Shown here one piece after another: positions 47,360-60,200 of a DNA stretch of 64,000 nt. Position numbers and translations under genes: made by a program. Below the pieces are notes generated by a model. That model ran no database searches. It saw only the letters and a program-made list of their open reading frames with translations, and was not told where the DNA came from. The number at the start of each line of letters is the position of its first letter. Position 1 is the first letter of the stretch. The stretch lies in contig NC_089737.1 of the NCBI RefSeq assembly GCF_035083965.1, positions 13,629,029 to 13,693,028 of the forward strand, given 5' to 3'. The stretch is from Branchiostoma lanceolatum (taxonomy: Eukaryota; Chordata; Leptocardii; Amphioxiformes; Branchiostomatidae).

Positions 47360-47505
47360 CACCATTTTACGTCCCTGCCGAAAGACGGGTGCAGCCCCAA
47401 CCGAGACGCTCTGACCAAGTTGAGCCGCAGTCTCACAGGTAGCAATTGATTGGAACCAGAAGCTCGATTGTGAGGCTGCTCCCATGGTGTTGAGCTACGG
47501 GGACT
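47360..47505 (-). mobile_element. tRNA-derived SINE, copy 2
   Basis: Reverse complement of copy 1, with matching A-box region (GTAGCTCAAC near 47493) and the TTTCGGCAGGGACGTAAAATGG body. It is the palindrome partner of 46483-46640, so it predates the duplication. Confidence 0.65.
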
Positions 47506-48042
47506 TCCCAATTAGTAGATGAAGTTAGGACTTCAGAAAGAGAGCATCTTGTGGCAAATAAACAACGGTCTTCAGAAACGACACATTTCGCTGAACAGAA
47601 GAGAAGGTCGAGCAGGGTTCGGTTGCGCTCTTTCATATCTACTCCTGGAGGCGTCATTGCGGATATCATCACCTTGAAGACAACAGCAAGAGAGGTGAAG
47701 TACATGTAGGAGTAGGCCAGCATAAAGGCAGGACTTTATTATTCAACGTGCAACAGAGATTCTCAAATCTTCATTGACTAAACACTTTATTCATTCATTG
47801 TGAGTTGAGTTTAAGTGACAAAAATGGTAGACGTACCATCTATCTAATACCAGCTCCGGTTATACCGACCATATAAATACACGTATCAACTGGTGAGTTA
47901 CTGTAAAATACACCTATGACGGTGGTTTTCCGACTATGCTGAACAAACAAAAACCCATGCATATGATTTAGCTCCGAATTTGCTACACCCGTTTTCAGAC
48001 CTTTCTGAAATCTCATTTCAAAAGAAGGCCAAATTCTGAAAC

Positions 48043-50361
48043 ATGGCAAACTTGACGTGTACAAAGATGCTTTGTTTTGTACTGATCATTTCATCTGTCG
48101 GGTCAGTTGCTTCTAACAGACCCGGGACCTGTCCTGAACTGACCCAGTGTTCATGTATGGGCGATCCGCCATTTCAACTCTACTGTACGGCAAGTGGATT
48201 TCTCCATTATTTTCCAACACACGTTCTATCAGCTGTATCAACCCTGATAATCCAGTCACCGAAAAACACAATTATCACGACTGGCGACTTCCCCTCTCTG
48301 ACGCAGTTGAAACTTCTACAGATGTCTCGAAGCAATATAGTGAGCATAGAAGGAAGGTCTTTCGAAGCCTTATCTAGTACGACCATTCTTGACATCAGTA
48401 ATAACAAACTCAGAAAACTGGAAGCTGGGACATTCAGTGGGATGCACCGGCTGAAAATACTGCGTTTACAGCAAAACCAGATCCATTCCGTCGATGAAAA
48501 TGTTTTTCTTGGCCTAGACAATTTGGTTATCGTTGACCTGGAGGGTAACTGTCTTTCTCGTATCCCTCCCAAAATCGGGTTCCTGAAAAACATCCGCAAT
48601 CTCAACTTGTGGAACAACATGATCACAACCGTATCGAGCGAAGATGCGATCGGCCTGAAGAGAGTTTTTCATTTCAAACTGGCAGGAAATAATATTCAAT
48701 GTGACTGCAGGCTGTACGAAGTGAAGCTGTGGGTTATGAAAAATGCTCTGAGTAACTGGGACATCCCGTGCATTTCCGATGACACTGGCCAAATGAGTCT
48801 AGGGAGGATCTCTCCGAAGAACCTGGTTTGCGATTCGCCCGAGGTTGTGGTTGTCCCCCGTAATCAGACTGTTCATGTTGGAGAGAAAGTGTCTCTCAAC
48901 TGCCAGGCAAATTGTGAGGAAGATTTGATTTTCTCCTGGACTCTACCGAACGGTGAGGACAGACCACCAAGTTACGTGTACTTTAAAAATTACACTCGTG
49001 CAAGCAATACGTCGTGTAAAGGTTCGTCTCTGGTAAGATTTGAGATTAAGAAGATGTGCTGCTCAGTTTTGGAGGTTGTTATAGCTGATAAAAACGCAGC
49101 GGGCGTATACACTTGTACAGTGGCAGCCAACCACACAAGAAGTGCACAGGCATCTACTGTACTGACTGTCCTTGGTGCTGAATTACGTGTTAAACCCTCA
49201 TGTGATACAGTGCAAGAAAACAACACTTTTCCAGTAAAGAAAAATATGAAAGTTCAAGATAATATTACAACAAGCAAGAATAGAATAGCTTTAGTGCTTC
49301 TCGGAAGTCTTGATCCTGGCCTGTCATCACAAGGTTTAATCTTTGATATACTCATAGGATTAGTAATTGGTTGGTGCTGTTGTTTCTGCATGACTGTTGT
49401 GTTTTGTGTAAGAAAGCATGTGGTCAGAGATAAGCAAGGGGATGCACAGGACAATGCTGCAAGGCAAAATTATAATGACAACCAATCCTCTGGTGAAGAC
49501 AGAACTGGAAAAGGACATTATGAAAATGATGACCAGTTTTATGAAAATGATGATCAGTTCTCCGGTACAGAGAGAGATATGGAAAGACCTTGTGAAAATA
49601 ATGATCAGTGTTCGGATGAGCACAAAGATGGAGAAGGACATTATGAAAATAATGACCAGTTTTACGAAAATGATGACCAGTTCTCTGGTACAGGCAGAAG
49701 TAGAGAAGGGTATTATAATGATGATGACCAGTTTTCTGGTACGGGACAAACTACGAGAGCACATTGTTATGAAAATGATGACCAGTTTTATGAAAATGAT
49801 GACCAGTTTTATGAAAATGATGACCAGTTTTATGAAAATGATGACCAGTTTTATGAAAATGATGACCAGAACTCTGATATAGGCACAGCTCCGGAAGAAC
49901 GACATAAAAATGCAAGCCAATATTCCTCTTCAAACTCAGCAATGGAAGGTCAATATGAAAATCACGATTTGCGTTACCATGGATACGAGACAATCCCAGG
50001 CAACAATGAATCTGTTCTATCAACGAATGAAGTCTCCAAGGCCGGTATCCAAAACGTTGCACATTTTGACAATGACAAACACAGGAGGTTTGGTCACCTC
50101 ACCAATAGAACAAGAAACAAGTGCGATAACCAAAAAAATGACAATTCATGTAATATACAAGAAGGACATTATGACAATGATAAGAAAGTGAGGAGAGCTC
50201 ATGGTGCAAGCAGAGCAACAACAGAGGACAGGGCATCCGACGATGACTACATTTCAGACGATGTTTATGTAACATTTCCAGAAACAGACAATTCCCGAGA
50301 ACAGCAAACTAGGTTGGGACAAGGACATCTTTCTTGTGGGTATGATGACACTGTTATGTAG
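48043..50361 (+). CDS. single-exon LRR-Ig transmembrane receptor B with multi-YEN cytoplasmic tail
   Basis: An intronless 772-residue paralogue of receptor A, divergently transcribed. It has the same layout: signal peptide (no Phe run), LRR N-cap, about five LRRs, LRR C-cap, one Ig-like domain, one membrane span, long acidic tail. The tail has ten YEN motifs. Five form an uninterrupted YENDDQ array encoded by 21-base units at 49768-49872 (four identical, the last varied), which suggests slippage or conversion at DNA level. YETIP, YDND and YVTF motifs near the end are shared with A. The ectodomain is strongly conserved between the copies while repeat number differs, so the tail is the fast-changing part. 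Long antisense frames over the repeats are artefacts. Confidence 0.95.
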   Translation: MANLTCTKMLCFVLIISSVGSVASNRPGTCPELTQCSCMGDPPFQLYCTASGFLHYFPTHVLSAVSTLIIQSPKNTIITTGDFPSLTQLKLLQMSRSNIVSIEGRSFEALSSTTILDISNNKLRKLEAGTFSGMHRLKILRLQQNQIHSVDENVFLGLDNLVIVDLEGNCLSRIPPKIGFLKNIRNLNLWNNMITTVSSEDAIGLKRVFHFKLAGNNIQCDCRLYEVKLWVMKNALSNWDIPCISDDTGQMSLGRISPKNLVCDSPEVVVVPRNQTVHVGEKVSLNCQANCEEDLIFSWTLPNGEDRPPSYVYFKNYTRASNTSCKGSSLVRFEIKKMCCSVLEVVIADKNAAGVYTCTVAANHTRSAQASTVLTVLGAELRVKPSCDTVQENNTFPVKKNMKVQDNITTSKNRIALVLLGSLDPGLSSQGLIFDILIGLVIGWCCCFCMTVVFCVRKHVVRDKQGDAQDNAARQNYNDNQSSGEDRTGKGHYENDDQFYENDDQFSGTERDMERPCENNDQCSDEHKDGEGHYENNDQFYENDDQFSGTGRSREGYYNDDDQFSGTGQTTRAHCYENDDQFYENDDQFYENDDQFYENDDQFYENDDQNSDIGTAPEERHKNASQYSSSNSAMEGQYENHDLRYHGYETIPGNNESVLSTNEVSKAGIQNVAHFDNDKHRRFGHLTNRTRNKCDNQKNDNSCNIQEGHYDNDKKVRRAHGASRATTEDRASDDDYISDDVYVTFPETDNSREQQTRLGQGHLSCGYDDTVM

Positions 50362-50466
50362 AAAACCCAACAATCTGATATGTTGTTGTTGTTGTTGTTT
50401 TCAGAAAATGTATACAAGGACACAACTATTCTCCAATGATTTTATTTTAGCACTTCTAGAATGTAA

Positions 50467-50472
50467 AATAAA
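50467..50472 (+). terminator. possible polyadenylation signal of receptor B
   Basis: An AATAAA lies about 106 bases after the receptor B stop, on the coding strand, following a (TTG)n tract. Support is by position only. Confidence 0.45.
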
Positions 50473-50949
50473 AGATAAACATTTTAACAATCATATTCAT
50501 TTCGAAATACTATCCAATTTTATTTTCTTATTCTTTTGACATTGGCGACAAAATTAATTCATAAGCAAATCAATTATACAAGCCAACTCATCTATCCAAA
50601 GAACAAAGCTCCACTAACAACAGTAACATTGTACATACTAGTAAAGTGTAAAATTTTTCATCAATCGATTTCATCATACTTGAGGAAGAAATGTGAATAA
50701 GACAGATAAAGTACACTCGAAAAAATTGAGCTTGAGTCTTCAATGGCGAATAGTAAATTACACAATAAATAAATAGCATTTTCTTGGTGACTAGCATGTA
50801 TGTTTACATGTATAATACAGCTTTGTTTGACTTACAATAGTTCATAGATTTTTAATCAAACTCACATATATCAAGCTTTCATTTTAAAAATTAATTCCTC
50901 CATGATACAAACTTTTCTATCAAAACAGGTGAAAAAAAAATTAAGGTAC

Positions 50950-51235
50950 ATGTAGGTATTCCCATAACCTTAATGAGGCTGTAGGCGCAACTTGGGTTGT
51001 TATCCACGGTGTCTAGGGCACGGTATTGCAAGGCGGAGCCCATCTCTCTCCTTTAACCGCCTTTTACCTTCCCAACCGAAGTCAGGTACCCATTTTTACA
51101 CCTGGGTGGAGTGAGGAAAGTTGTGTCAAGTGCCTTTCCCAAGGGCACAACATCAGTGACATGTCAGAGGATTCAATCCCAGGACCTCTGTGTTCTAGAC
51201 CAGACAACCCAACAGTTACACCAACACATTGACGC
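50950..51235. repeat. dispersed SINE-like repeat, copy 2
   Basis: It contains TGAGGCTGTAGGCGCAACTTG, GTGTCTAGGGCACGGTATTG and GGCGGAGCCCATCTCTCTCC, blocks found again at about 53630-53770 and in diverged form at about 54600-54720. The second half resembles 25815-26000. It lies just beyond the 3' end of CARF. Confidence 0.65.
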
Positions 51236-51259
51236 AGCAAAAAGAGAAAGCTTCATCAT

Positions 51260-54200
51260 TTACAAAAGTTTTCCTTCTTCCGGTTGTGGGTTCTCTTGTT
51301 CACTTGTCTGCTCTTGAGTCTCCACTTTAACAGTATCTTCCAAATCTGAAATGTTTGTCATAGTTTCTTCTGTTGGTAGCAAGTTTGTGGTTGCTGTGGC
51401 AACTGTGCTGCTATTGGTCAAGAATTGTGAGGGCAGGGTCTGTTCTACGTGCTCATTGGTCACCGTAAGTGGGATGGTATGAGTCGTCTGATTGGTGCAG
51501 AACTGTTCGGATATTTTGTCCTGTATCAGGAGTTGTGATTGGCCGATTTGTTGGTCGTAGCCCTTTGCTCCGTCGACATTAACTTGGGTTGTTGTTTCCG
51601 ACTCCTTTCTGGCCATTTCATCTTCACTCTGCATACAAAAGTTGTAGATTATTAAAAAAAAAGGTTTTAGCGAAATGTTGTTGCAACAGAGCCCCCTTTT
51701 GAAAATGGTACAGTCTTACACACTTACATGTAAATCAGCATACCTGATATACCTGTAGCAGCCTCTATGGGTGCCACTCAGCATGTTACATTACCAATAC
51801 TTTGGAACTTTGAACACTAAAGCTTGAAAATGTCTTTTATTAATTGTCTTCTCTACACAACAGTCATGTACCTTATGATAAACTACCGTAAAATCCCTAT
51901 TTACGTACGCACTTTTTAAACTTTTCAAGTCGCAAGCAGGTGCTCCAGGCCGACGCCAAAGTCGGGGTGCGTACGTTAGGAGGGGTTCCTCCTCGTAAAA
52001 ATCTCATATCAGCTTGAGAGTACGGTATATGTAGAATAAATGATACATATATTTAAATTGTTTGACATGTTGTACCCAGAAACATTTTCTCAGTAACCCT
52101 TTAAGTCGGTAAACATCATCGGAAGGATGATCATGTCAACCTCTTAACTATCCACCGAAATGCTGGAGAGGGGGTGCGTACGTTAGGAGGGTTTTCCCCC
52201 TGAACGTTTCAACTCACTGAGTCAGGCCCGCAATCATCCCCAAATCTGGGGTGCGTACGTTAGGAGGGGTGCGTACGTAAATAGGAATTTTACGGTATAT
52301 GAATATAAAACAATATCATACAACAGTCGGGATTTAAACTCCTGAACTCTAGTTCCAGAGGTAGATGTAGGATCAATAACCCTAGACTACACATGATATT
52401 GCATGCAACACAACAATAACAACGTTGTAACACCCTCGTAAACCAGGACCGCCTATCGCTCGATGTTACATGGCGAGCGTAAGCGGCCCTGGTAAAATGG
52501 ACCGCTGTATATGGTTATAGCTACGTCACCTGCTTCCCCTCATCGGAAGCAGTGCGCAAAGAACGCTGGGAAGCTATCAACCAATCAGGTTACGTGTTAC
52601 ATCGTTGCTTTGGTTATCCAAAACAACTATCGGCTGACATTTGTTTTGGGTAACCAAAGCAACGATGTAACACGTAACCTGATTGGTTGATAGCTTCCAA
52701 GCGTTCTTTGCGCGCTGCTTCCGATGAGGGGAAGCAGGTGACGTAGCTATAACCATATGCAGCGGTCCATTTTACCAGGGCCGCTTACGCTCGCCATGTA
52801 ACATCGAGCGATAGGCGGTCCTGGTTTACGAGGGTGCGTTGTAAAGATTACCTGTGTTTGGAATATTTTGGGGTTGAGAGCTGACAGGAGTTGGGCTGTT
52901 TCTGGTGTGAGAGAGTCGCTAACAAGAGTTGTGCCGTCACTCATGGTCGTCTCTACCTGGGATACCACATGTTCTGGGAGAATAACAGGGAGGAAAACAC
53001 GGCTATCAGGGATGGCAGACTTCACCCTTTTTATCAGAAACAAAAACATAAACATGCAGCAAACCTCTCTTGATAATGATATAACAAGAGCCTTAACATA
53101 CCTTACGGATTCAAACAAACAAATAGGTCACTATCCTCATTTGAAGAAATTTTAAACTCGAAGGTGCAAAACTGTACACTGAATCAATTTTGCTGCAGTT
53201 TTCAAAATGATCAACAGGGGGCAATTAATCACTTTCAATTCATTAGAGAAAAGAATCCAGATATTGTTTCAGAGTTTGTTCAAGGATTCAGTTCATAAAG
53301 CCAACTGGGCCCCCAAGCAGCTTTTTGAAACTTAAGTGGCCGATTTGAGTCTTTTAGAGCTTTGAAAGAGAAATCGAAGGAAGTAAAAAAACATTGTCAT
53401 AATTTTTGGTACGTATATAGATAGCTGTACCTCTGCCATGGTTGGTTGTAAGTGTGACGGTGACTGTCTGAGTGTGAGGTCCGTCTGCGTCCCCCTCCCC
53501 ACACCCTGGGGGCTGACACCCCACCGGCCACAGCTGACTCTGTAAGTGCTGCGCTGCCGCCGTCTCTAAACTGGTGTCTGGAGCAGACACCTGAAATAAC
53601 ACACAGGGATAAGCAATCTTGTATACATGTAGAGGTAAAGGTAAGGTAAAGGTAGTCCCATACTGTACTGAGCCTTTTCTTAAGGTCGTAGGCGAAGTGC
53701 TTTGAATCTGCTGTGTCTAGGGCATGGTATTGGAAGGTAGAGCCCATCCCTCTCCTTCCAATACCAATTTTTCACCCCGACCAATCAACCTCTTTGAAAC
53801 CCAGATTTGAATCAGCCATGACCCGGCAAATCGCTTTTTAAGTTTCCTTCACGACTAAATCTGGCAAAACAAACTCGCCAATGAGCTTTTAAAGGTGTCA
53901 GCTTTTAAAGGGTGTTTTCTAAAGGATGTATCATTTCCCAAAGTGACAAAATTGTCAATCTGAAAACATCCTTTAAAAGCTGACACCCTCCCACATCTCA
54001 CATCTGGATTACGCAGTGCCCATAACTGGTAACATTAGCTCAGCAGTTACCGTAGTGACAGCGAGTTCTCCGCGCTCGATGGCCATCTGCGCCAGGTGCA
54101 CGTGGTTCTGGATGTCGTTCACCGTCGGGAAGTACGACAGGTTGTGTCGCTCGGGCACCATGTCGCTCCCACCGAACAACTCCTTCTCCACAAACTTCCT

Positions 54201-57200
54201 GTAGAAAACAGAAGTCACCTGGTAAATTTAACAAAAGTTAAATGGAGAGACATGACCATAGCATGTCCAAAAAGCCCCAGCAATTCCAGAACAACCTGCT
54301 AGTCCAAACTATCCAACATGACAGGTTGTGTCGCTCAGGCACCATGTCACTCCCCCCAAACAACTCCTTTTCCACAAACTTCCTGTAAAAGGACACATAG
54401 TCCCGAAAAGTCATGTAATTACAGGGACCTTGTTCAACCAGTTACAAAAGAGAAGACACGTCTTACTGAATAAAAAGACTTTTTTGAAAGGGTCTTTTTA
54501 TTCAGTGACTTACCAACCTGATGAAACTATTCACAGACATGTCTTACTGTTAGGTTTCATCTAATGACATTGTTCTGTATCACAGGCCATACCATAAAAA
54601 GGTAGGTAAAGGCAGTCCCATTGCCAATTTGAGACTGTAAAGAGGCAGTGGGCTGTCAATCCACTGTGTCTCAAGCACAGTATAAGAAGACGGAGCCTAT
54701 ATCCCTCTCTTTCCACCACCTTTCCAGATAATTTTTACACCAAGAACAACGTCTAGGCAGAAATCAAACCTGTGACCAGTGTAATTTTTCTCATTGACCT
54801 AAGCGTTAAGGATCCTGCCTATAGTGATAACCTGTCTACTGTGTGGAGTCACCAAAACGGACCACAATAGCCCTTGTTGCCTACCTTACTGCTTTCCTGA
54901 CTTGGTACACTTCATTCATACCAGACGCGACCAGTTCCCGGATCTTAGAGGAGACGCGCGGGTGAAGTCGTGACGAGGCTTCCATGTTGCACACGGAGAA
55001 GTCTGCGAGAACGTGGTCCTGAATCTCGTCATGGAACTGGTGAGCCTCTGGAGTGGGCAGCTGTACATACTGTCTGTAAAAGAATTGGTATAATAAAGTC
55101 AAACCAGGTCTTGTACAAGTATCTTGTCACATCTACCAGTGCCAAACTCAAATCATACAGAGTACAATGCAGGTCAAGCGCCGCCACCTAGAAAAACAAG
55201 CTGGTTTTGCACCTGAAGTGATGTATCAAAATAACTGAAATTGTTCCCTAATATGGAAAATCATGAGTTAAAATGAGAATTTTGGAACCAAAATAACAAA
55301 AGAAACATTTCCTTACCTCTCCTCGCCTCCGTGCTCCAGTCCAGACTCCTTCAGCGAGCGGAATGCTCTCTCCTGCGCCTGCCTCAGAGCCTTACGGTCC
55401 ATGCCGTGTCTCAGCTGAACTTTGAACTGCGGAAACTTACGCACCTTCTTGATATAGATTCTGGGGAAAAAAAGCGAAATATAGAAAAAAATTTAGCCGG
55501 AGACTAATCTGGTTCAGTCCCTGACAAGGTAGAAAAAAATACCTTCTTTCCTTTTTTATTTGTTTAAATCTTCATGGCAGAAATACACAGAATATTATAC
55601 AATACACAAATGTACTCCTCAACTACGTTGGTCTTGAAGAAGTTCCCAAACCTTGCGGGACAAGTCGCCTTGAAGCCCTGTTTTCCATTCCTCTCCTGCT
55701 CTCCTATTTTCTTGGCCACGATTCCTTTTCTCCTGGGTCCAAATTGGCATTCTTGTACTATAGCTCTGCTCCCTGGAACAAAGATAGCACAACTAGAATC
55801 AATCATTCCAGTCTACTTCATGTCTTGAGTCGATTCTTGCCTTAAAATAATGATGTACCTTTCTTCAGAACTGAAGAAATCAATCATAGACTCTTATATA
55901 TTTTAAGTAATGGTATTATCCAGAATCTGAACCCTTACACACATGACCTGATTGACCTCCGAATGCATTTAAGTTACTTGGCTTCCCACTGTGCTATTGC
56001 ACCGGTAATGATAAGATAGCGGGAATAAAACTTTCCTGAAAGATATAAATCCTAAATGTCGTGCTTAAATGTATAAAGAACTAGAGGAAAAAAACTACAC
56101 CTTAAACTCTCTTAAACTCTCTATCCCAATATCCCAAGAACTATTTATCTATTTATTTAAATATGGACCATAGCATGTCCAGAATACAAGATATTAAAAT
56201 AAAAATTTCCGCTGCAGTACTGTAGAAAGCAGTTAGGAGACCCATTATCAAACTTCACCTTCATTTTCTCAACCCCTACCCACATAACAAATATACGGAT
56301 CCAACCACAGCTTCTTGAGTTATGCTGTTCAAAAACAGACGTACAGTCACACACACACACAAACATCCAGACAAACTGCACCGAAAACTTACCAATGTTG
56401 ACAAATGGAATGCCATCAAACGGTACATATTGTGACTTCCACATGAGGCGTGTGGAGGGTTTGCCTGGTGTTGGAGACTGTCGCGTGCCCCAGAAGCTCT
56501 GTGTCTGCTGTTTATGGTACGTCAGGAGAAGGTCAAGCTCTACATCGTTCTCAACCCATCCGCGAAAAGAGTCGCCGATTTTCTGTATCAAGGTAAAGAC
56601 AGAGAAAGAAGCTGAAAATTGCAGCATTGTTATCAAAGTTTCTAAGACAGTGAATACATTAACACTATCCTCTTCATCAGTCAACGTACTTACATTAACA
56701 CTAAACAAGAACTTTAGAAGGATATGAAACCTGTGAACAAAAATGGTTCAGATTCACTACTAACCTAGGAACACAACACCAAATTTTATGTCACGTTGTA
56801 ATATTCAATTTGTAGGTTTTCTTCCTTTGTTTTAGATAGAACTATATGTATAAACTTACTAGACAGAATTGTAAAGGTTAATGTGAATACAATAGGAAAT
56901 TTTAATCAGGAAAAAGATGTATGCATAATTTTTATTGTCGCTCCATTATAATCTTTTCCTGCCAACTTTACTTTTTTTATCGTCCTAATGCAACTAACCC
57001 TCATTTTGCTACAACTATATGTACCTTCCCTTGCAACGTTTAATTGTATTTTCCCTGAAAACATCCTGGATTACCGGTACCTTAGCTTGAAAGTTCATCA
57101 GTGTTGGTATAAATCATTCTGAAAAAGTTTTAACTGTAATTTTCGACACAAAAATTGGACTTACCCAAATTTTTAACTGTACGACACCAGTCTTTGCCAA

Positions 57201-60200
57201 GGAATGAGCAATCCACTGCTGACATGACACCACATTATGCAGATAGCATTAAAAAAAAAGATTATGTGACTCGGTGAGCAGTGGATCATACATTGCAGAA
57301 AGTCTTTAGACAGTAGTCTTTAGACAGACTTTCTGCAACTTATGATCCATTGCTCACCAAGCAATAAGTTGCAGAAAGTCTTTAGACAGTCTTTAGACAG
57401 ACTTTCTGCAACTTATGATCCACTGCTCACCGAGCTATCTGCATAACGTGCCGTCATCTCAGCAGTGAATTGCTCATTCCTTGACAAATCCTGGATTACC
57501 ATACATTTCACACAGGCTTTAGCTAGGCATGCGTCCATGCGTCTTTTGGGTATGATACTAAAATAACAAGGAAGGTTGACGCCCTCTTTTTCAGCTGGAC
57601 GTACAGAGGACCCCTGTTTCCCTGATAATTTCATATAGATGTTACAGTGTTACTGTTGCTTTTTAGTCCTACCAGACACTGGGACAGCATGGAAACTGAT
57701 TGACATGCAAAGCTACCAGGAAATTGTTAATCAATAGAGCCCATTGGGAGACAGAGAGGGAACCAGCAGTTTTTTGGGCTTAAAATGGTCTGCTAAAAGT
57801 ACGATAAGACTAGAACACACCTAACCCCCGCATCACAGCATCCCCCCCCCCCCCATTTTTGCACCTACATGTATAAGACTTGTCTATAAATCCTAGCTAA
57901 AAGCCTGATTACCATATATTTCACACATGTTACTATCACTCACTAGGGAGACACTCCTATGAGCAGGTGTTAGGAAAGATTACTGTTTGAGTGTCGCTGG
58001 TTTATGACAGTTTTCACTTTCTGACAGGCACCACTGGGGGGCTTTACTGTCAATTTCAAGCAACCTGAGCCATGTTAAGTACTTTCAGCATTGATAGCTT
58101 TTAAAGAGTGCATTGCAGGTAACTATGCTCACATTTCATATTCTTAGATAAGCTTAGGGCGCTAAGTAAATGTTTTAGATCAGTTCTGCTGGCTAGAAGG
58201 GAATTTCTACTGTCACAGTATAATCATGTGTTCATGCAGCCGTTTATTTTTTTGGAAAGTAGTACTCTTTATGTAGTCACTCACTCACTCACTCATTCAC
58301 TCACTCATTCACTCACTCACTCACTCACTTTCTCACTCACTCACTCTTACTCACTCTTACTCACTCACTCACTCACACACACTCACTCTCTCCCATAGCT
58401 TTTACATACTACTAACTGTTTATCAAGTGTTTCTGTCATCATTGAAGACCACAGGTTACTTTGTCAAACAATTTAGGTACAGGTACATGTCTGTATGTAT
58501 TCTATCAGCACCTGTACCTGTACCTGTACCTAGTGTTTAATTTATATTTAGGTACTACACACCTCCACCCCCATGCACACAACCTAGCTGCCCAGGGGGA
58601 ACACCCGTCGGGAAGGTCCTGTTGAGGAGGTGGTGACATCATCTGACGATAGCTTTTCTAGACTGACCGCAGCTATACCGTTTAAGTAATGAGTCTGTTG
58701 TAGTCCTTTTAACAGGCCCAAGAAACCTCTTCAAGCACAGGAAACCCCTTTTATGTCCCTTGCAAAAGATGAATGCAGCTCCAACCAGTATGCCCTTTTC
58801 CCGGATTCAAACCAGTGTCTCCCAGTTACCAACTACTAATAGAACCAGGAGCTCAACTGTGAGGCTGCTACCAGTTGAGCTTATGGGAGGACCCTCATCA
58901 ATAACTTAAATAAGCATAGGACATTACCTCCACCCCACGTAACCTAGCTGCCCAGGGGGGACACCCGTCCGGAAGGTCCTGTTGAGGAGGTGGTGACATC
59001 AGCGTGATGGTGGCTACGTCGTCTGACGACAGCTTCTCTAGACTGACCGCAGCGATGCCGTCGGGCGGAAGTCTCTCCAGTGTGGTGGTGGCCTGGGTTA
59101 GATCGTGGATGATCTCTGTAGACTGAGGGTGATCATCAGGATCTGGAAGGTCACAGATACAAACAAGGTCACATACCAGGGGGCCCAAAATCGACCTTGA
59201 ATTTCGGCTTCACAACACCCACCCATATACCAAATGTCATTGTAATCCATCAATTGCAAGAGGCTCTTGAGTTATGCTGACTGGAGTGATGCAGAAACAC
59301 AAACAGACAAACAGACAGACAGACAGACCCAAAACAATATCTCCATTTTTCATGGAGATAAACAAGAGACTGATTGAAGCTTAATTCATTAGTTAATTGA
59401 CACACCAAAAAGTACTGAAGGTGTATAGAAACTCTCGTATGGTCAACTACAAACTACAATTAATCAAATCTTAATTCTATTTTCTTTAACATTAGTAATT
59501 CTGTAATATCATGTTACAACCAGGTGGGGCTAATAGCAGGTTTCAATATCTTTTCTGATAACAAAGCAACCTTTCGTGTCTTTACATATTTTTGCATTGT
59601 GAGAGTTGGCACAGCTTTTCAATGTATCGGTTCGTGCTTATCTCTGTTTCTGCCGCCCTTGGGCCACACAGTTGTGCAAAGATGTACAAAATGGGGCTAG
59701 TCACTAATGCAGTTCTAGTAAGTAGTAAAACTTATCAATAAAATTCCCCTTTTTGTGCTCAAGTTGTGCATACCTGTGTGCTCATGAGTGTTCTCTTGGG
59801 AGTCGTGTGATTGGCTGACGGTGATCATGTGAGGGGCCTGGGCCTGGCCGACTGCTGATTGGCTGACAGGGATCACATGATACAGCTGACCCTGTGACCC
59901 ATCACTGCCGTTAAGTGCTATCATCTGAAAGACAGAAGTTAATGTTAATTTTAACCCTTCCATGCAATATGATGTATAACTCTAAGGCAGTACCCATCTC
60001 TGTTTCTATAGCCCTAGGGCTACATGGCTGTGCACGCATAGATAATACTTCATGACAGAGATCTCCCAGAGAAATATAGAGCAGGAGAGGGTGCCAAGCA
60101 TGTAAGATGCATGCCTTGAGGGGAAGGTCTGTTGAATTTTGCCTTTTCCAGACACAAATTGAAGTCATTTCTTGCAACTTCAGCTTTACATCACATCTGC

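Larger units (their letters stand above)
46990..50361. repeat. right arm of large imperfect palindrome
   Basis: It mirrors the left arm: spacer with an inverted SINE (about 46990-47505), flank (about 47515-48042), then receptor B. Divergence is visible throughout, with a lower match in the spacer than in the ectodomain coding sequence. Confidence 0.8.

Noticed and set aside
49360-49920. Long antisense frame over the receptor B tail (Ile/Val/His-rich), and similar ones over receptor A
   Set aside because: It is the reverse reading of the 21-base YENDDQF repeats. A tandem repeat whose unit is a multiple of three stays open in several frames. No start context or homology.
54888-54893. GTAAGG as the donor of CARF exon 8
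   Set aside because: Using it shifts frame into exon 9 and loses the conserved RKFVEKELF reading. The GTAGGC donor five bases on keeps the family sequence.
58277-58393. CRISPR-like regular array
   Set aside because: It is a plain tetranucleotide repeat without spacers, in a eukaryotic intron.
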